A stretch of DNA of 64,000 nucleotides from a virus: positions 62,001 through 126,000 of IMG/VR virus record IMGVR_UViG_3300028920_000037; one strand, written 5' to 3'. A program made the translations under genes and the position numbers. The notes beneath the pieces are model-generated. The model ran no database searches. It was not told where the DNA came from and was given only the letters and a program-made list of their open reading frames with translations. Positions 47,348 to 54,900 of the stretch are shown here, piece after piece (position 1 is the first letter of the stretch; each line of letters opens with the position of its first letter).

Positions 47348-48569
47348 AAAGAATGGTCGCAAAAAGAAGCATATTATCAAATGCGATAACTGTGGTATCG
47401 AAGTTGAACGTTACGCCGCACATGCAAAAGGCAATGTTCACTTTTGCTCTAGAAGATGTAGCAATGCGGCAAAACGAGCGTCGATTCTCGTAACAAAAGC
47501 GTGTGAAACTTGCGGAAAAGAATTTATAAGGATCCCATCACTTTCTGGTCGCTATTGTTCCAAATCATGCGCAATAAAGTCACGATACGTCAACAAGTCA
47601 ACTTGGACAAAGGTTGCTTGTGACACGTGTGGGAAAACAATCGAAAAACGTAAGATCCACGTTGGCCAACGTTCATACTGTTCACGAGAGTGTTTGAGTA
47701 TTGGGCATGCTAAGACTCACTCTTCACATAACGTTCGATGTAACAAGGCAAAGGGTATAAAACGTGGAATCTATTTAACACTTGATGGTCGTTCGATCAA
47801 GTATGATTCTTCGTATGAACTTCGTCGTATGCGAGAATACGACTACATCATCGATGATGAACTTGAATCATGGGAACGATGTGATCTAATCGTACCTTAC
47901 ATCGATGTGAACGGCAAAAAGAGAAGTTATAATCCAGATTTTTTGCTTCGATACACTGATGGTTCTGTTGTTATCGAAGAAGTTAAGGGGCGTTTAACAG
48001 ACAATGATGTTTTGAAATTCAACGCGTTGATTTCGTATTGTGCACATCAAGGAGATAACGTACAGGCTAGGATGTTTTCAAATCCAGATTTTGATGATAT
48101 TGAGGTCAAAACAAGCGTGTACAAAAACGATTACGGTGTGTTTTCTAGGCCGACATTAGAGTACATCTTTATAAAGATGGCGCTTCTTCTCGCAGAACGT
48201 TCAACATGCCTTCGAAAGAAGGTAGGTGTTGTGTTTACAGATTCAGAGATGCGTCATGCGTACTGCGTTGGTTATAACGGAGATGAAAAGGGTGGCAAAA
48301 ATCAATGTGAATCCCTTGATCCCGGGAAGTGTAACTGCATACACGCAGAAATTAACGCATTGACGAAGAATAATATTGACATTACAGGATGTACGTGTTT
48401 TGTCACCCTGGCACCATGTCCGGTTTGTGCTAAGGTTTTGATTAATCGTGGCGTCAAAAAAGTGATTTATCACGAAGCATATAGAAATTCGAGAGGATTA
48501 CAACTGCTTCATCAGCGTGGTGTTGAAGTCGTAAAGTATGCTTCTTTAGAAACAACGTCTGGTTCCTAG
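47316..48569 (+). CDS. Fusion of zinc-finger PD-(D/E)xK endonuclease and dCMP deaminase
   Basis: 417 residues. Residues 20-130 hold three similar Cys clusters (CDNCG...CSRRC; CETCGKEF...CSKSC; CDTCGK...CSREC). Residues 145-265 form a nuclease-like domain: RSIKYDSSYELRRM, SYNPDFLLRYTDGSVVIEEVKG (PD..EVK). From about residue 280 a complete zinc deaminase follows: ALLLAERSTCLRKKVGVVF, CIHAEINAL, LAPCPVCAKVLI and VIYHEAYR. The AT-rich endonuclease appears inserted in frame at the 5' end of a dCMP deaminase gene. Start overlaps tdk out of frame. Confidence 0.82.
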   Translation: MRDLEMFLRVEKNGRKKKHIIKCDNCGIEVERYAAHAKGNVHFCSRRCSNAAKRASILVTKACETCGKEFIRIPSLSGRYCSKSCAIKSRYVNKSTWTKVACDTCGKTIEKRKIHVGQRSYCSRECLSIGHAKTHSSHNVRCNKAKGIKRGIYLTLDGRSIKYDSSYELRRMREYDYIIDDELESWERCDLIVPYIDVNGKKRSYNPDFLLRYTDGSVVIEEVKGRLTDNDVLKFNALISYCAHQGDNVQARMFSNPDFDDIEVKTSVYKNDYGVFSRPTLEYIFIKMALLLAERSTCLRKKVGVVFTDSEMRHAYCVGYNGDEKGGKNQCESLDPGKCNCIHAEINALTKNNIDITGCTCFVTLAPCPVCAKVLINRGVKKVIYHEAYRNSRGLQLLHQRGVEVVKYASLETTSGS

Positions 48570-48584
48570 TAGGTAAGTACTTCT

Positions 48585-48905
48585 ATGCAACTAGATGAGG
48601 GTGTTGTCATCAGGATCATCCGCGAGGAGTATTCTCAACAGGTCGCTGAGGCGCTGAACGCTATCAAGTCTGTTTCCGGTGAGGACAAGAACGTCCTTGA
48701 CGCGGGCCTGAAGCTCAAGCTAAAGAAGAACGATACAGAACGGAAGCTTCCGAAGGGCACGCTGTATACCATCAAGTCGGTCGGAAACGACGGGGTCGTT
48801 GTCATTCGTATTAAGTCTGACGAGGAACCCGAGGTCGACTCATACGAGGCAAAGGAACGAGTAGTTTCATACGAAGACCTCGAACGTGACTTTGAACTCG
48901 ACTGA
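48585..48905 (+). CDS. Small late-type protein with N-terminal leader helix
   Basis: 106 residues. LDEGVVIRIIREEYSQQVAEAL matches the recurring leader pattern; then a beta-rich domain (KGTLYTIKSVGNDGVVVIRIKS) and a charged tail. Not recognised. First of a run of late-type genes. Confidence 0.6.
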   Translation: MQLDEGVVIRIIREEYSQQVAEALNAIKSVSGEDKNVLDAGLKLKLKKNDTERKLPKGTLYTIKSVGNDGVVVIRIKSDEEPEVDSYEAKERVVSYEDLERDFELD

Positions 48906-48909
48906 CGCG

Positions 48910-48918
48910 CTATTTAAG
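48910..48918 (+). promoter_or_regulatory. CTATTTAAG late-promoter-like element
   Basis: Variant of CTATTTAGA, 8 nt before the ATG at 48927. Confidence 0.45.
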
Positions 48919-48926
48919 GTGAGGAC

Positions 48927-49652
48927 ATGGGCAAGAAAAAAAACGATGAACGTCCTGTCGTGAGCATCAGTGACAACAAACTGAGGCAGTTCGTTAAGGA
49001 CGCGGTATCCAAGCACGGAAACCTGAGTCCATTGGAGGAAGCGTACGTCTCTGAACCAAAGCCATTCAAGCAGGTTACAGACATGGTTTCTCAACGAACC
49101 AAGGACGGGCACCAGGAACTCTATAAGGGGTACGTTGACGCGTTGAACAGGACAGTCGCCGAGCTTGAGGCGATCGAAACGACCGGTGCAAACGCGATGC
49201 ATTCCGAATATAGGTCCGCTCGCCTTGATGAAACGTATAACCTGAACGCAAAGTGGCTGCATGAACTTTACTTTGCGAACTGCTTTGACCCGAATAGCAA
49301 CGTCTATATGGACTCTCAGGCGTTTATCAGGTTATCGCGCGACTTCGGAAACTTCGAACGTTGGCAGAAGGATTTCATCGCGTGTGCTCTAAGCGCCGGC
49401 GAAGGCTGGGCAGTCTGCGGCTACAACATGCACTTGAGGCGTTACACCAACACGTTCATCAGCCACCATTCTGGTGATGTGATGCTTGGGATGTTCCCGA
49501 TCGTCGTCCTCGACATGTGGTCGCATGCGTATCATAAGGACTACGTCATCGACAGGCAGAGCTACATTGTTGCAATGATGCGAGAGCTGAATTGGAATGT
49601 CATTGAGGACAGGATCGGTGTGGCCGAAAAGATCGCAGGAGTATTGAAGTGA
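48927..49652 (+). CDS. Fe/Mn superoxide dismutase-like protein with N-terminal leader
   Basis: 241 residues. An N-terminal SISDNKLRQFVKDAVSKHGN leader-like helix precedes an SOD-like domain: GHQELYKGYVDALNRTVAEL (first helix), NAKWLHELYFANCF (second His), FGNFERWQKDFIACALSAGEGWAVC, and VVLDMWSHAYHKDYVIDRQSY split over residues 191-212, giving the Asp and His ligands. The first His ligand is shifted by one residue (GH instead of HH), so activity is uncertain. Preceded by a late-type motif, so a virion-located protein is plausible. Confidence 0.7.
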   Translation: MGKKKNDERPVVSISDNKLRQFVKDAVSKHGNLSPLEEAYVSEPKPFKQVTDMVSQRTKDGHQELYKGYVDALNRTVAELEAIETTGANAMHSEYRSARLDETYNLNAKWLHELYFANCFDPNSNVYMDSQAFIRLSRDFGNFERWQKDFIACALSAGEGWAVCGYNMHLRRYTNTFISHHSGDVMLGMFPIVVLDMWSHAYHKDYVIDRQSYIVAMMRELNWNVIEDRIGVAEKIAGVLK

Positions 49653-50290
49653 AGACACTGAGCTTTGTAAAGCAGTACCTCAAGGACATGGTCCTCAAGG
49701 ACATGGTCCTCAAAGAAGCTGATGAGGGTGACGATGCCGTAACAGCTCCTGAACCTCCATCGACTGTTGAAGGCAACGATTCTCTCGATGTCCAGGTCGA
49801 TGGTTACCTTTCAGGGTACGAACAGGAAGCAGCTGAGATGGCTGCTACGGCCGAGGACCCCGGATCGCAGCTTGAGCACGTCGATTTCAGGCAAATGACG
49901 CGTGAGTTCCTGTTTGAGGCACCTGAGGACGAACAACCCGACGCCGCCGAACAGCAGGACGAAGAAGAACCAACGGGTGATGAGGAAGGCGACACCCATG
50001 TCGCTCCACCCGAGCCTCAAAAAAAGACACTCGGTGAAATCGACGTGCGAACATACGCTGAAAGCGTCTCACGGCTCATTGAGAACATCAACAGCTTGAT
50101 CGAGGTCAGGAATACTGTTCTGCGCCGAGCGATCAATCACCTCGGAAAGACGTACGACGAATCTGTGCAGGGGCAGCTTGAGATCGTACTTGAAGAGGAA
50201 TTTGGACTTGCAGTAGGCAAGTCACAGAAGGACCTCGAGGACGAAATTCAAGCCCCTCCAGCGGCGAACGCAGGCCCGTTGGGAGGGTGA
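49649..50290 (+). CDS. Acidic late-type protein with leader and short internal repeat
   Basis: 213 residues from GTG overlapping the previous stop. KTLSFVKQYLKDMVLKDMVLKEADE resembles the N-terminal capsid-targeting segments of T4 (MKT-x-x-x-F pattern), and contains a 15-bp tandem repeat (LKDMV twice). The central region is very acidic and disordered; residues 130-195 are helical (ESVSRLIENINSLIEVRNTVLRR). Possibly a packaged or scaffold-type protein. Confidence 0.6.
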   Translation: MKTLSFVKQYLKDMVLKDMVLKEADEGDDAVTAPEPPSTVEGNDSLDVQVDGYLSGYEQEAAEMAATAEDPGSQLEHVDFRQMTREFLFEAPEDEQPDAAEQQDEEEPTGDEEGDTHVAPPEPQKKTLGEIDVRTYAESVSRLIENINSLIEVRNTVLRRAINHLGKTYDESVQGQLEIVLEEEFGLAVGKSQKDLEDEIQAPPAANAGPLGG

Positions 50291-50294
50291 CAAA

Positions 50295-50603
50295 TTGCGA
50301 ACCGATCTTTTTCAAGATCGAAAGTGCGTGCATGTAAAGCTCGAGAAGGAAACACACGCAGCGTTTCGTACGAGGTTGTTCACACATAACCTGAGCATGC
50401 AGGAAGTGTTTGACGCCTTTGCAAAGCTTGTTGTCGGTGGGGACAGCAGGGCGACAAGGATAATCGAAGACATCGTCGTCAAGAAGGTCGAAGCGCAGGT
50501 CAACGGAAAGATCAAGAGGCGACGTAAAAAGAACCATGTCTCTGAAAATGACAGGGACGTGCTGTATAACATGATAGAAGGGCAGGGACAATGCCAGGTT
50601 TGA
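50295..50603 (+). CDS. Small basic hypothetical protein
   Basis: 102 residues from TTG. KCVHVKLEKETHAAFRTRLFTHNLSMQEVFDAFAKLV resembles a ribbon-helix-helix pattern (beta strand then two helices), suggesting DNA binding; the following KIKRRRKKNHV is highly basic. Overlaps the next gene by 13 bp. Confidence 0.55.
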   Translation: MRTDLFQDRKCVHVKLEKETHAAFRTRLFTHNLSMQEVFDAFAKLVVGGDSRATRIIEDIVVKKVEAQVNGKIKRRRKKNHVSENDRDVLYNMIEGQGQCQV

Positions 50604-50905
50604 TGGACAGGGCGAAATCGCTGGTTGAAGGAGCACGAAATAGAGTCGAGGTTGCTACCTTTCATGTGCTGAGGCACGTTCCAGGGTTTCGCGCCATCTA
50701 CGTCGACATCATGCGTCTTGCATACGGCGTGCAGTCGACGACTCAAGCTATCCAACACAATCACGCAATGATGGTGCGCCTCTTCAAGGAGGTTGCCGAG
50801 GCTCGAGATATGACGCAGCTCGTCCTGCGCAAGCTAGACGATGTATCGACAGACACCTCATTGCCACAGCTCTCCTCTGACAAGGTCGAGGATAAACCGA
50901 ATTGA
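50591..50905 (+). CDS. Small hypothetical protein
   Basis: 104 residues, helical; a central segment (FRAIYVDIMRLAYGVQSTTQAIQHNHAMM) and a disordered acidic tail. No family recognised. Lies between a possible DNA-binding protein and membrane-associated genes. Confidence 0.55.
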   Translation: MPGLMDRAKSLVEGARNRVEVATFHVLRHVPGFRAIYVDIMRLAYGVQSTTQAIQHNHAMMVRLFKEVAEARDMTQLVLRKLDDVSTDTSLPQLSSDKVEDKPN

Positions 50906-50913
50906 GGTGTCTT

Positions 50914-51309
50914 ATGCTACTTTGGTGGAAGAAGTTTTGGGTTGACGCCAAGAAGTACTGGCAGTTGATTGCGCTTGGGTTGGGTCTCGTCGTCACGATG
51001 CTTTTGCTACGCACTCAGCGTACGAACTTTGCTGATAGGCTTAAGGAGATCAACGACGCCCACAAGGACGAGGTCGACCGGATCAACACCATCCGTGACA
51101 CCGAACGCAAAAGGTACGAAGAGAATAGGGTCGAGCTCGAAAAGAAGCTGACAAGCATCAAACGCCAGTACGAAAAGAGGATCGCCGAGCTCGACGTGAA
51201 GACGCAGCAACGTGCTGAACAGATCCTCAAAGAAAACGAATCAGATCCAGACAGGCTTGCTGCAAAACTGTCGCAGGTACTTGGGTTCGAGATCGAAACA
51301 GGAGGTTGA
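50914..51309 (+). CDS. Membrane-anchored coiled-coil protein (possible inner spanin-like)
   Basis: About 131 residues from ATG 50914 (TTG 50902 upstream). One N-terminal transmembrane segment (LIALGLGLVVTMLLL), then about 85 residues of charged heptads (DRLKEINDAHKDEVDRINTI; ENRVELEKKLTSIKRQYEKR). This topology fits an Rz-type inner spanin, but also other phage membrane coiled coils; no lipoprotein partner is seen, though the next gene has a signal peptide. Confidence 0.55.
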   Translation: MLLWWKKFWVDAKKYWQLIALGLGLVVTMLLLRTQRTNFADRLKEINDAHKDEVDRINTIRDTERKRYEENRVELEKKLTSIKRQYEKRIAELDVKTQQRAEQILKENESDPDRLAAKLSQVLGFEIETGG

Positions 51310-51310
51310 A

Positions 51311-51784
51311 GTGAAGAAGTTTATCGCTGCTGTACTGATTGCGTTGACGTTGCTGTCACCTGCGACGGCATTCGCCGATCCACCCGTCCAACCACCGGGA
51401 AAGATCGCCCCACTACATGAAACAGACCCCGCACCGTTCGACGGCGTGTTGTTTTCTGCAGAAGCTGTGGCGTGGGTCGCCGCACAGTCAGAATCATTTG
51501 AGGAACGCGTTCAGATCGAACGTCAGGATGCGACCGCTCAGGCCACAGCACACTGCGACCGCAGGATCGCTGATGCTGATGCCAGATCTGAGGCGGACCG
51601 CGCAACGATGCAGGCGCAGCTGGACGCCCAACAGGCCCGACTCGAGACGATGGAACGGGCGCTTCGAGACGAAGAAAAGAAGCGCAAACCCGGTACGATT
51701 GCGCTCTGGACATCACTTGGCACCGGCGGAGGTATCCTACTTACGCTGGGAACCATCTTTCTGGTAAACCAGGCGACCAAGTGA
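51311..51784 (+). CDS. Exported coiled-coil protein with C-terminal transmembrane segment
   Basis: 157 residues from GTG 51311 with GGAGG at 51301-51305. A classical Sec signal peptide (KKFIAAVLIALTLLSPATAFA, predicted cut after AFA), Pro-rich region, long Ala/Arg/Glu coiled coil (ADARSEADRATMQAQLDAQQ) and a C-terminal hydrophobic segment (SLGTGGGILLTLGTIFLV). Probably spans the periplasm; with the preceding gene it could form an envelope-linking pair for lysis. Confidence 0.65.
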   Translation: MKKFIAAVLIALTLLSPATAFADPPVQPPGKIAPLHETDPAPFDGVLFSAEAVAWVAAQSESFEERVQIERQDATAQATAHCDRRIADADARSEADRATMQAQLDAQQARLETMERALRDEEKKRKPGTIALWTSLGTGGGILLTLGTIFLVNQATK

Positions 51785-51795
51785 GCCAGTGCTGC

Positions 51796-51804
51796 CTATT
51801 TAGA
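51796..51804 (+). promoter_or_regulatory. CTATTTAGA late-promoter-like element
   Basis: Exact copy of the motif at 15187 and 54113; ATG at 51818 follows after 13 nt with a TGAGG ribosome-site-like stretch between. Confidence 0.5.
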
Positions 51805-51817
51805 CCTGAGGCAGCAC

Positions 51818-52138
51818 ATGTCTGAAGAAACAAAAGAAGAGACGGCAGTCGTTCCTGCCGACGAAGTAAAAGTGCCAGACACCTGGTTCTGGATCCGTGA
51901 CAGCAAGGGCTACGGCTCGGTTACAGTCACGTTCGTCACGATCGCGTTCTGGGTTACGACCCTCGCATACGTGGCGTCGATCTTTTCGAAGATCGGGCCC
52001 GTTGAGATCAGGCCTTTCGATGTCGCTGCGTGCAGCGCGTACTTCATCCCAATTTTGACCCTATACTTCGGTCGCAAGTTCACTGAAGCGAAGTGGGGAC
52101 ACGGTCCAGGGCCAGGGAGCACCAACAAGGCAGAGTGA
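51818..52138 (+). CDS. Small membrane protein, holin-like topology
   Basis: 106 residues. Charged N-terminus, then hydrophobic segments at about 44-65 (VTFVTIAFWVTTLAYVASIF) and 70-88 (FDVAACSAYFIPILTLYFG), and a Gly/Pro-rich tail. Follows an exact late motif and two envelope-associated genes, so a holin or other lysis role is plausible but unproven. Confidence 0.6.
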   Translation: MSEETKEETAVVPADEVKVPDTWFWIRDSKGYGSVTVTFVTIAFWVTTLAYVASIFSKIGPVEIRPFDVAACSAYFIPILTLYFGRKFTEAKWGHGPGPGSTNKAE

Positions 52139-53226
52139 TGCACGGGATCACGGTCACTGAGGGTGCGATCAGAAAACTCGTCAGGAAGGCGCTTAATGGA
52201 ACACAACGGCTTGCTGAGATGGGTGGACTACAACCTCAGGAACCAGTCAGGGTCGTCAATGTTGTCGACCCTCAGGCTGCAGAAACAGACCCAAAGAATC
52301 CGAGGTACCTTCCTCAAGATAAGGTAGAATTTACTGTAGCGATACGCCAGCTCCTGGATGCAAACCCAGAGGCTGACTACCAAGAGATTTTCCGAATCGT
52401 CAAGATGAAGCTCGACGACGATGAGGGCGGAGGAGAAACAATGAACGTCAAGGAACAGGTGGAGGCAGCTCTTCGCAGGAAGGTTCGAGCTGTCATCAAG
52501 GAGGCGATGCCGGCGTACGCGCGAGGCGGCCAGTACGGTCAGGAAGACTTCGAACGCGACAAGGCGTGGTTGCAGCGTAAGTTTGGAGAAGAGGAAGAGC
52601 CTGAAGGCAAGGACAACTACACGCCGAAACGTGTCCGCGGAAGCAAAAATAACGACGAACAAGCGTCACAGATCATTCGGGTGCTGAACTCTGAGTTCGG
52701 CATCGATATGAAGGGTTCGCAGTTCCAGTCGTTCGACAAAGCAACGAAGCTTCGTTGGTTTGCGACTGCGTACATCTCGGAACACGATCCTCGGTTCCTG
52801 GAACGCACAGTCGCCGACTACATCGAAGCGCTCGAAGAGGCCGCGGATGAGTCGGGCGTCCTAGACGATACACTCATCGAGGAATTGAAGGACCTTGAGA
52901 GGGAACTGCTGAAGAATCCGTCGATCTCTGATGCGTTCTCAGAGTACCTCCAACAAGAGGTCCAGACGACGATCAACTCGATGGATCCAGAGCAGTACAA
53001 GACGTTCATGGGTCTAGCACAGCTCGCGTTCGACGATGTACCAGGCGGCATCATGAAGTTTGGTGCCGGCGGCGCTGAGAAGCCAGAGGATGTACGTACC
53101 TGGGCAGCTCGTCGTCAATCGAGCAAGCAGTTCACAGGAGGCGGAGATCCGAAGACCGGTGGCGGAAGCGCAGTTGACAGATTCAGAGCGGCCGTTGATC
53201 ATCCGGCGGTCCCACCAGAGAAGTAG
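52138..53226 (+). CDS. Late-type protein with two leader-like helices
   Basis: 362 residues from the ATG at 52138, one base overlapping the upstream stop. GITVTEGAIRKLVRKALNGT opens the protein, and EQVEAALRRKVRAVIKEAMP repeats the pattern near residue 110. The rest is helical (EASQIIRVLNSEFGIDM...; DYIEALEEAADESGVLDDTL) ending in a Gly-rich tail. Probably packaged or structural; function unknown. Confidence 0.65.
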   Translation: MHGITVTEGAIRKLVRKALNGTQRLAEMGGLQPQEPVRVVNVVDPQAAETDPKNPRYLPQDKVEFTVAIRQLLDANPEADYQEIFRIVKMKLDDDEGGGETMNVKEQVEAALRRKVRAVIKEAMPAYARGGQYGQEDFERDKAWLQRKFGEEEEPEGKDNYTPKRVRGSKNNDEQASQIIRVLNSEFGIDMKGSQFQSFDKATKLRWFATAYISEHDPRFLERTVADYIEALEEAADESGVLDDTLIEELKDLERELLKNPSISDAFSEYLQQEVQTTINSMDPEQYKTFMGLAQLAFDDVPGGIMKFGAGGAEKPEDVRTWAARRQSSKQFTGGGDPKTGGGSAVDRFRAAVDHPAVPPEK

Positions 53227-53242
53227 GTGATTTTTCACCTGG

Positions 53243-53677
53243 ATGCAAGACGAGGGATCTATGGGCGTGTTGTTGGAGATGCATGAGCGGCTCGCTTCCG
53301 ACGTAGGAAGCACAATAGCACCCAGGTTTCCAGTCGTTCCACAGAATCCTTCTGCGCCTGTTGTGAAGACGAACAGGTGGATCGTCTCTCGTGATGATGT
53401 CATGGGCGGTGTTCAGAAGCTCAGCAAGACGTACGACTTTGATGATTCGTTCCAACGAAACATGTTTGTCAGTGAGCTGTTTTCGTACGAAGAACGTACG
53501 CAGCACCGTGCAGACATCTCCATCAGGAACAACGAAGACTCTCCAATGTTCACGGTCGCTGTGACGCTGTGGACGAGAAACATCGGCCAGGTGACAAACC
53601 TCGACAAGGAATACGCAGCCTACGCTGATTCCATTTACCGCGAGGTGATGTACAATCTAATGAATGAATCGATCTGA
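53243..53677 (+). CDS. Protein with pterin-4a-carbinolamine-dehydratase-like pattern
   Basis: 144 residues. WIVSRDDVMGGVQKLSKTYDF, FDDSFQRNMFVSELFSYEER, HRADISIRNN and VAVTLWTRNIGQVTNLDKEY follow the order of the PCD/DCoH fold, but the second His of the HH(P) active motif is Arg, so it is probably not an active dehydratase. Such folds may have been reused as phage structural or regulatory proteins. ATG 53261 is an alternative start. Confidence 0.45.
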   Translation: MQDEGSMGVLLEMHERLASDVGSTIAPRFPVVPQNPSAPVVKTNRWIVSRDDVMGGVQKLSKTYDFDDSFQRNMFVSELFSYEERTQHRADISIRNNEDSPMFTVAVTLWTRNIGQVTNLDKEYAAYADSIYREVMYNLMNESI

Positions 53678-54104
53678 AGTTAGGCCTGATGCCGATTCGT
53701 CGCTCCTCATGTCGCAGGAACTGTACGACGAGATCGACCTAGAGGATGGAGCGAAGGAGCTCATCCAGGCGCGGTCGAAGATCATCGTCCTGAAGATCAA
53801 GACGAAGGACGGCAAGAACGACCTTGTTCTTGCTCCACTTCGTGGTATGGGGTCCGCAATCGAGGACGAGCTGCTTACGCTCGAGCTCGAGCTTCCAGAG
53901 GCCCAGGCTCTCGAGTTCCTCCTTGACATTCGTAGCGGTGGGACAGGTATTTACGGGATCGACATGCACTGGCGTCAGGATGTTGTCACGATCCTTAAGG
54001 AGAGCGACGAACGCTACAGTATACAGAAGGTGAACATCTACGATGTCTCTGTAGAATCAGAGGCATCTACGTTGGTCATCGTGCTCAATGATGCGTTTCA
54101 TTGA
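53664..54104 (+). CDS. Hypothetical late-type protein
   Basis: 146 residues, overlapping the previous gene by 14 bp. Beta-rich (RSKIIVLKIKTKDGKNDLVL; VNIYDVSVESEASTLVIVLND). Acidic N-terminus. No known family; neighbours suggest a structural role. Confidence 0.6.
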   Translation: MNRSEVRPDADSSLLMSQELYDEIDLEDGAKELIQARSKIIVLKIKTKDGKNDLVLAPLRGMGSAIEDELLTLELELPEAQALEFLLDIRSGGTGIYGIDMHWRQDVVTILKESDERYSIQKVNIYDVSVESEASTLVIVLNDAFH

Positions 54105-54112
54105 AGGTCGGC

Positions 54113-54121
54113 CTATTTAGA
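54113..54121 (+). promoter_or_regulatory. CTATTTAGA late-promoter-like element
   Basis: Third exact copy; ATG at 54136 follows after 14 nt. Confidence 0.5.
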
Positions 54122-54135
54122 GATCACGGGTCATC

Positions 54136-54336
54136 ATGTTAGAAGAAGGTACACAGTTTGATAAGTTCATGGACGATATCCTCATAAAAGAGGCTCGTCA
54201 GGTCAAGCGCGATGCAAAGGAAGAGGAACTACCTCTACATGTCAGAGCAAACGGTCTTCGTCGCGAGAATCCAGGTCACCTGATCAGGTACGGTGGAACA
54301 TTCTCCAGGCATCCTGGGATCAGGTACAGAGGGTGA
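54136..54336 (+). CDS. Small basic late-type protein
   Basis: 66 residues. EEGTQFDKFMDDILIKEARQ resembles a T4-like N-terminal targeting segment ending in a KEA site; the tail is Arg/His/Gly-rich (RENPGHLIRYGGTFSRHPGI). Overlaps the next start (GTGA). Possibly packaged with DNA. Confidence 0.55.
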   Translation: MLEEGTQFDKFMDDILIKEARQVKRDAKEEELPLHVRANGLRRENPGHLIRYGGTFSRHPGIRYRG

Positions 54337-54878
54337 ACCGAGTGGAACTCAGAACGGCAAAATCGATCGAGCAATTCATCGATGGGATCACTACGTCTGT
54401 GCTGCGGCATCGGCTACGGGAAGGTCTAGACGATGACCTAAAGGTCATTAAGCCCGACGTAAAGAAGGACCCCAACACCGCGAATGTCAGCGGACAGGCA
54501 AAGACTGTCGGCGATGAGCGCGACGGTGAGATCATGTCTCAGGGAGACGTTGAGGTCGGTGACATCATCGAAAAGCTCAACGCAATCAGGGCAGGACGTT
54601 CGGTCCGCAACCCGGCCATCGCTCAGGAGCTCGAAACGTACTTTGGCGACCTCGACGCTGAAGAGAGGATCGCCTTGTTTGCGTATTTGAAGGGAATCGC
54701 TGAAGTCGTAAGTGGCGAGCATCCTGGTAAGAGTGCCGAAGAACCCAGCGATCCAGACCCTAGGATCGAAATGGACCGCGAAGGTGGATCGTCTGACAAG
54801 GCCCGGGTGACAGTCAAGTCAGGAGGCGGGGGCGAAGATACGTCTCCTCCTGTGCCTATTGCGGTGAAAAATCGATAG
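54333..54878 (+). CDS. Late-type protein with leader-like N-terminus
   Basis: 181 residues from GTG. TAKSIEQFIDGITTSVLRHRLREG opens the protein, followed by an acidic linker, a helical domain (DIIEKLNAIRAGRSVRNPAI; LDAEERIALFAYLKGIAEVV) and a disordered Gly/Ser-rich tail. Function unknown; probably virion-associated. Confidence 0.6.
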   Translation: MNRVELRTAKSIEQFIDGITTSVLRHRLREGLDDDLKVIKPDVKKDPNTANVSGQAKTVGDERDGEIMSQGDVEVGDIIEKLNAIRAGRSVRNPAIAQELETYFGDLDAEERIALFAYLKGIAEVVSGEHPGKSAEEPSDPDPRIEMDREGGSSDKARVTVKSGGGGEDTSPPVPIAVKNR

Positions 54879-54887
54879 CTTGGAAAG

Positions 54888-54893
54888 TAGAAT
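54888..54893 (+). promoter_or_regulatory. -10 box of a leaderless promoter
   Basis: TAGAAT, 7 nt before the ATG at 54901. The -35 position reads TGAAAA. Confidence 0.45.
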
Positions 54894-54900
54894 GGTAGAA

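Noticed and set aside
49680-49715. CRISPR-like short repeats
   Set aside because: It is only two copies of a 15-bp in-frame coding repeat with no spacers.
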